Both the position numbers and the translations under genes were made by a program. A stretch of DNA of 9,977 nucleotides from an uncultured Anaerovibrio sp. Lineage in GTDB: Bacteria; Bacillota; Negativicutes; Selenomonadales; Selenomonadaceae. The notes beneath the pieces were generated by a model. It did no database searches, was not told the origin of the DNA, and saw nothing but the letters and a program-made list of their open reading frames with translations. Location of the stretch: NCBI GenBank assembly GCA_900768695.1, contig CAAGDY010000157.1, forward strand, positions 1-9,977, in the 5' to 3' direction. This document shows positions 6,294-9,977 of the stretch, piece by piece. Positions within the stretch are counted from its first letter, which is position 1; every line of letters begins with the position of its first letter.

Positions 6294-7031
6294 GAACACA
6301 AATAAATACTCATGAGCAATCAACAAAAAATTGTATTTAACGCTATTTGTTTTCCAATAGCCGGTTGCCCGGCAGTTATGTTGCTCCTTGATAATAATTT
6401 CTTTCAAGGTAAAACCAGCCTGCTGAAAAATTTTCATTACCTCAAAAGACATGGGAATCATGCAACCTTTTTTTCTTGTATCTCCCATCAAGACGGCACA
6501 AAATTTACCTTTTTTTAGAACCCTGTAGCTTTCGTATGCCACCTTTTCCATTTCTACAAGGAATTCCTTGACATTGCAACGCGACAAATCATTCTCTAAA
6601 TCGTCACTATATTTGATGATGTCTGCATAAGGCGGATGCGTACAGATAAAATCTATTTTTTCGTCAGGAATAAAATCAAGATTTCTGGCATCGCCTTTAT
6701 GAAGATATACTTTCCCATTTGCCCCATCATGGTCAAAATCTATTTTCTCCCTGCACCTATCCAGTGCCATATCATTGACATCCACACCAATAATATTTCT
6801 ATTCAGCAGCTTTGCCTCCACCAAAGTCGTTCCGCCTCCGGCAAACTGATCCAAAACCATATCACCTGGCTGAGAATAGCGAAGCAATAAATTTCTGGGA
6901 ATATATGGTGACCAATTGCCACGCCATTTTGCATCGTGGGTGGCCCAGTCACCTCGTTTGGGAAATGACCAATGGGTTGTCATTTCCATCTCAAAATCTT
7001 CAGGTTCCCATTTGGTTATTTTTTTGCTCAT
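6285..7031 (-). CDS. Type II DNA methyltransferase (N4-cytosine/N6-adenine family), second methylase of the operon
   Basis: A 248-residue S-adenosylmethionine-dependent DNA methylase. The SAM-binding motif I is VLDQFAGGGTT (59-69), followed by GVDVND (82-87), GDARNL (113-118) and the catalytic motif IV THPPY (131-135). Motif I precedes motif IV, unlike the beta-class DpnA methylase of the pneumococcal DpnII system, so this is not a simple DpnA orthologue. The N-terminal part, THWSFPKRGDWATHD and GNWSPYIPRNLLLRYS, is recognisable from methylases of this kind in clostridia. The base modified (A or C) and the target site cannot be read from sequence; GATC is possible from context only. ATG 7029-7031 has GGAGGT (7044-7039) upstream and overlaps the endonuclease stop as ATGA, so translation is probably coupled. 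AT-rich like the rest of the operon. Confidence 0.88.
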   Translation of the reverse strand: MSKKITKWEPEDFEMEMTTHWSFPKRGDWATHDAKWRGNWSPYIPRNLLLRYSQPGDMVLDQFAGGGTTLVEAKLLNRNIIGVDVNDMALDRCREKIDFDHDGANGKVYLHKGDARNLDFIPDEKIDFICTHPPYADIIKYSDDLENDLSRCNVKEFLVEMEKVAYESYRVLKKGKFCAVLMGDTRKKGCMIPMSFEVMKIFQQAGFTLKEIIIKEQHNCRATGYWKTNSVKYNFLLIAHEYLFVFKK

Positions 7032-7905
7032 TGAAATACCTCCGCCATAATGCCATCTTCCATGTCCTTGATGTTATAGACATGTTCAAGCACATCGAAG
7101 GTTTCTTCCAGATTGTGACGAGCTTTATTCCATCCCTTGCCATCAGTAAACCAAACAAAAGTGAATCCATGAATAGTTTTTGATTCCAATGCCAAGGTCT
7201 TATAGCTGCGGGCTGTTTCGTTCAGCTTGCTCCCACTGCTGGCATAAAAATTCGTTTCGATGCCATAGACACTATTATCTGTATATACAACATAATCAAA
7301 ACGTTTTTCAGTTTTTCCCTGATTGGAAATAGCTGATAAATCCAATCCCCATTTCTGCGTTATCTCATGTATATACATTTCTTTAAAGTAGGTAACATTT
7401 AGCTTAAAACCTGCTTTCTTTATGTATTTTTCCACCAGATTTTCCATTAAATGGCCGCCCCTGTTTTTGCGGCCATTTGAGTCCAAGCCTGTTTCTACAC
7501 CGGTCACATAATCCAGCAAACTGCCAATAATTCTTTTGGACAGCAAATCAAACAATCCTGTTTTTTGCATAAAATAAGCATACTGTTCAGCTGACAATGC
7601 ATCTTGTTTATTTCGATGCGGCGAAAAAGTATAATAATAGTCACCGTTTTCATCCCGACAAAATATTTCCTGTTCCCGCACCGCTAACAAAATTGGAATG
7701 CACTTCAATACTTCAGGATATTTTTCGATTATATTCAAAAAATCTTGTTCAATGCATTTTGATCCCAATAAAGAATTTAAAATATTTAATTCTATTTTAT
7801 AGCATCCACATTCTGATAAACTTTCTCATAATTTACATAATAATCATAAGTAGCAATACTTTCACGAAAACTATTCAGCCATGCCTCAAAATCTCTTTTC
7901 GCCAC
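7028..7905 (-). pseudogene. DpnII-type GATC restriction endonuclease gene, frameshifted
   Basis: The product would cut unmethylated GATC. Segments such as SLLDYVTGVETGLDSNGRKN, KRFDYV and SGSKLNETARSYK match DpnII as I remember it. The apparent ORF 7768-7028 begins with TTG inside the alignment and lacks the DpnII N-terminus. That N-terminus is found upstream in another frame: from GTG 7905-7903 (GGGGGA 7917-7912 before it) it reads RDFEAWLNSFRES...NVDAIK, then stop TAG 7794-7792. After the break the other frame continues KIELNILNSLLGSK, matching DpnII IKVALNIMNSLIGSK. One extra A in the AAAA run (complement of 7795-7798) would restore about 292 residues, against 288 for DpnII as I recall it. 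Catalytic-type residues (Asp and ExN in KRFDYV and IETNFY) are intact downstream. It is either a true disruption, a phase-variable or slippage site, or a sequencing error. The gap to the upstream methylase is 12 bp. Confidence 0.85.
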
Positions 7906-7917
7906 TTTTATTCCCCC

Positions 7918-8997
7918 TTAAAAATTTGATATCAAAAGCTCTTTTATACGCCCACGGTTATTTCCTTTGCTATTGATCATGCGGCTGGCTTCAATTCTGC
8001 AAATATTAAATTTCCCATATAAATCATCAAAGAAATTATCGTCCGCATTTACATTCTTCGGATCGGAATTACTGAGCGCAAAAAAAGCCCCTTTATCATC
8101 TACTGCTGTTATAAACTCCGCCAATTCTTTTTGTTCCTGGTCACTGAAATTCCCTTCTGTATATGAGGTGAAACTAGCCGTAGCTGTAAGAGGACGATAG
8201 GGCGGATCAAAATACACAAAGGTTTCTGCATCAACAAAAGGCAAACACTGCCTATAACTTCCGCACTCAATCCTGACATAACGCAATTTTTCTGAAATCA
8301 ATAAAATATTTTTCTCATCGCAAATCAAAGGATTTTTATATTTCCCCATCGGAACATTGTATAAGCCTTTTTTATTCACCCTGTACAAGCCATTAAAGCA
8401 TGTTTTATTTAAAAATATCATCAATGCTGCCAATTTTACTCTATTATCTACAACATGATTTAATTTCAGCAAATTAAACTTTTCACGCTTACTTAAAAAG
8501 TATTCTTTTCTCGCATCCTGTTCTAACGGAATAAACTCTTCCTGATATCTATGAAGCACATCCAGCAACTCATCGACATTATTTTTTATGACACAATAGG
8601 CATTAATCAGCTCAAAATTTATATCATTTATATAAACCTGCTCCAGTTCATAGCGATTTAAGATATCGAATAATACTGCTCCGCCTCCTACAAACGGCTC
8701 TGCATATTTATTAATATTTTTATCTTCAAAAGGATATAAAGCACTTATTTCCTTTATTAATTGCCCCTTTCCGCCGGCCCATTTCAAAAAGGGTCTTCCG
8801 ATGCTGTCATCCTGAACTGTATATCTTGCTTTTCTGGCATCAGATGGTTTTTCTGCGTTTGCAGGAATTAACCACATATTGCCTACCATCGTAGCATAAG
8901 GCACACGGCTCTCGGCACATAAAATTGCTACTCTTCTCTGCGATATTCCCCATTTACCAGCGGCATCACGAGCTGAAATATACTCCAAAAATATCAC
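7918..8997 (-). CDS. Dam/DpnM-type GATC adenine methyltransferase with N-terminal helix-turn-helix domain
   Basis: A 359-residue alpha-class N6-adenine methylase that would protect host GATC sites. Residues about 69-359 form a full Dam domain: PFLKWAGGKGQL (69-80), EPFVGGGAVLF (100-110, SAM motif I), NKTCFNGLYRVNKKGLYNVP (197-216, the Dam/DpnM target-recognition segment, compare E. coli NRHCYNGLRRYNLRGEFNVP), and YFDPPYRPLTATASF (262-276, catalytic DPPY). Residues 1-55 are extra: EYISARDAAGKWGISQRRVA followed by GNMWLIPANAEKPSDARK is an excisionase/MerR-like helix-turn-helix. The start is taken as GTG 8997-8995, because the helix-turn-helix begins within a few residues; there is no clear ribosome binding site and only a short leader from the promoter at 9027-9055. 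First gene of the operon, 12 bp before the endonuclease. The added domain may bind the operon's own promoter, a C-protein-like role; this is inference. Confidence 0.92.
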   Translation of the reverse strand: MIFLEYISARDAAGKWGISQRRVAILCAESRVPYATMVGNMWLIPANAEKPSDARKARYTVQDDSIGRPFLKWAGGKGQLIKEISALYPFEDKNINKYAEPFVGGGAVLFDILNRYELEQVYINDINFELINAYCVIKNNVDELLDVLHRYQEEFIPLEQDARKEYFLSKREKFNLLKLNHVVDNRVKLAALMIFLNKTCFNGLYRVNKKGLYNVPMGKYKNPLICDEKNILLISEKLRYVRIECGSYRQCLPFVDAETFVYFDPPYRPLTATASFTSYTEGNFSDQEQKELAEFITAVDDKGAFFALSNSDPKNVNADDNFFDDLYGKFNICRIEASRMINSKGNNRGRIKELLISNF

Positions 8998-9026
8998 TCA
9001 CATTCTGTACAATAAGTTTTGTATTT

Positions 9027-9055
9027 ATTATATTCTAAATCGCGAATAATATCTA
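9027..9055 (-). promoter_or_regulatory. Probable promoter of the restriction-modification operon
   Basis: On the minus strand: TAGATA (9055-9050, four of six -35 bases), a 17-bp spacer, then a perfect TATAAT (9032-9027). The start would be near 9020, giving a leader of about 22 nt before GTG 8997. The -35 lies only 5 bp from leader repeat copy B. Confidence 0.6.
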
Positions 9056-9060
9056 TATAA

Positions 9061-9103
9061 TTTTCAGTTTTTCGTAGTGCTTGTTTGTTACTTTGGCGAT
9101 ATA
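9061..9103. repeat. Leader repeat, copy B
   Basis: The 43-bp partner of 5934-5976 in direct orientation (TTTTCAGTTTTTCGTAGTGC and onward). It begins just upstream of the restriction-modification promoter and is followed after 23 bp by palindrome 2. Together the two copies bracket the whole restriction-modification operon. Confidence 0.8.
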
Positions 9104-9126
9104 TGTAAGTTTTATTGATTAGTGCA

Positions 9127-9461
9127 GGGGAGCTGTCAGGTAAATAATAGCAAATATCCCATGGGCGGTTACTTTTTTACATTGTTGTGTATAGACTTAC
9201 GGTCAGACCTTTTTATAGAGCATCAGGGCAGTACCATCGCAGGCACGCTCGCGCTACTATCCACGCCTAGCGGATGCTAAGTTCACGCTTCGCCTTCGGC
9301 TTGCGTATCACTAAGCACCGAGGCGCGTCTAAGTGCCATGCGAATGGTACATACCCTGATACTCTTTAATAGGTCTGACACAAAATTTCCCCAAATCTGC
9401 TTATAAAGTCAACCGCCCATCGCATTATCTGCCAACAGTTACACTCCTGCGACAGCTCCCC
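9127..9461. repeat. Long nested palindrome 2 with conserved core
   Basis: Three nested arm pairs are visible: GGGGAGCTGTC (9127-9137) with GACAGCTCCCC (9451-9461); ATGGGCGGTT (9161-9170) with AACCGCCCAT (9411-9420), extending inward with one gap; and an inner pair starting GTCAGACCT (9202-9210) with AGGTCTGAC (9371-9379), continuing through ATCAGGG/CCCTGAT and GTACCAT/ATGGTAC to GGCAC/GTGCC at 9242-9246 and 9332-9336. The centre contains the 80-bp core 9245-9324 shared with palindrome 1. The arms differ in sequence from palindrome 1 although they pair with each other, which suggests the hairpin shape is maintained. No gene is seen inside. Confidence 0.85.
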
Positions 9462-9511
9462 ACTCACTTATCAGCAAACTCTTATGTTGCACTATAGCAA
9501 CAAATCCTACA

Positions 9512-9826
9512 TTACGAGCAAGCCTGAAAAAGGGGAGGGAGGATGCTGACGAAGCCTGTAACTACAAAACTCTGTATAAACAGACGGTAAAATCAAACAA
9601 TTATTTTTCCTAGTAGCACAGTCAATGTAAAATAGAATGCTAACCGTAGTATGAGCATATAGTGACAATAAAAGAAATCAAGGAAAAGGGGCTAGGAACT
9701 AATAAAATCTAAAACTACCTACACTTATGCAAACAATTCTGCTCATAATAGCAGATTGCCTTGCGTAAGTATTGGCAGTAGCAGGTTGCGTCAGCATCCC
9801 CTCCCCCTTTTCAGGCTTGCTCGTAA
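9512..9826. repeat. Long inverted repeat 3 without the shared core
   Basis: The left arm 9512-9551 (TTACGAGCAAGCCTGAAAA, then a G-rich stretch and ATGCTGACG) is the near-exact complement of 9789-9826. Weaker pairing continues inward between 9552-9566 and 9774-9788. The roughly 200-bp AT-rich interior has no convincing ORF, a small TCTGCT/AGCAGA hairpin near 9738-9755, and lacks the CTAAGCACCGAGGC core. The interval 9462-9511 holds a 6-bp hairpin TGTTGC/GCAACA (9485-9502). Confidence 0.8.
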
Positions 9827-9884
9827 AGTTGTATGTATCACTATGGTCACAAATAATGTATGTCATTTTATCATTTTGTTTATA

Positions 9885-9977
9885 TCTGTTCAGACAAAAA
9901 GCGGGACAGGTGCGGCATGTACCCAAAGAAAACCTTGAGTGCAGCCTCGCTTCTTAGCGAGTGCGAGCGTAAGCGAC
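9885..9977. repeat. Palindrome 4, left part, cut by the window end
   Basis: It begins with TCTGTTCAGAC (9885-9895), identical to the end of palindrome 1, then an A-run, a G-rich stretch and TACCCAAAGAAAAC, parallel to TACCTATAGAAAAC of palindrome 1. The following GCCTCGCTTCTTAGCGAG resembles the complement of the core end (CGCTAAGCACCGAGGC), so the core appears inverted relative to the arm. The right arm is beyond the window. Confidence 0.65.

Noticed and set aside
7028..7768. Endonuclease as an intact gene starting with TTG at 7768
   Set aside because: The conserved DpnII N-terminus is present upstream in another frame with a good GTG start and ribosome binding site, so the TTG is inside the original gene.
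5934..9103. The 43-bp direct repeats as a plain target-site duplication of the restriction-modification insert
   Set aside because: Each copy is followed at a similar distance by a core-bearing palindrome, so the repeat is better read as part of a composite element; the copies also differ at about 7 positions.
9699..9926. Minus-strand ORF of 75 codons and overlapping plus-strand ORFs near the right end
   Set aside because: They run across palindrome arms, have no ribosome binding site and no known similarity.

Overview
This window comes from a Gram-positive-type (Firmicutes) chromosome. AGGAGG-like ribosome binding sites, several near-consensus sigma-70/sigma-A promoters, U-tract terminators and the protein sequences all fit. 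A member of the Negativicutes (Selenomonas-like) is my best guess, from general resemblance only. Positions 1-5933 hold ordinary, GC-richer core genes. Positions 5934-9977 are an accessory stretch: a clearly AT-richer restriction-modification operon set among large palindromic repeats.

Core part, left to right: the 3' part of gltX (glutamyl-tRNA synthetase) with a terminator; a tRNA-Glu(CTC) gene with its own promoter and terminator; a low-complexity CCACACTK/ATTGCCTTGCCACT repeat tract; a strong promoter and a DAACS/SDF-family symporter that lacks the arginine used by acidic-amino-acid transporters; a bidirectional terminator; a MscS-family mechanosensitive channel on the minus strand; then, divergently, panC and panD. 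PanC and PanD make beta-alanine and join it to pantoate, the last part of pantothenate (vitamin B5, CoA precursor) synthesis; panB is not in the window. A promoter about 200 nt upstream of panC is followed by a GC-rich structured leader ending in a convincing intrinsic terminator, so panCD is probably controlled by transcription attenuation through a leader I cannot assign to a known class.

Accessory part: a minus-strand three-gene operon reading from about 9020 down to 6285. It encodes a Dam/DpnM-type GATC adenine methyltransferase with an extra N-terminal helix-turn-helix domain, a DpnII-type GATC endonuclease, and a second DNA methyltransferase of different architecture. The endonuclease gene is split by a one-base deletion in an A-run near codon 37: the conserved N-terminus (7905-7795) and the rest (to 7028) are in different frames. 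If this is not a sequencing error, the cell has the methyltransferases but no intact restriction enzyme.

The operon lies between two copies of a composite repeat: a 43-bp leader sequence, about 25 bp of spacer, then a 190-335 bp imperfect palindrome carrying a shared core of about 80 bp. A third palindrome without that core (9512-9826) and a fourth, cut off by the window end (9885 onward), follow. No transposase is visible. This family of nested hairpin elements and the panC leader are the least explained signals here.
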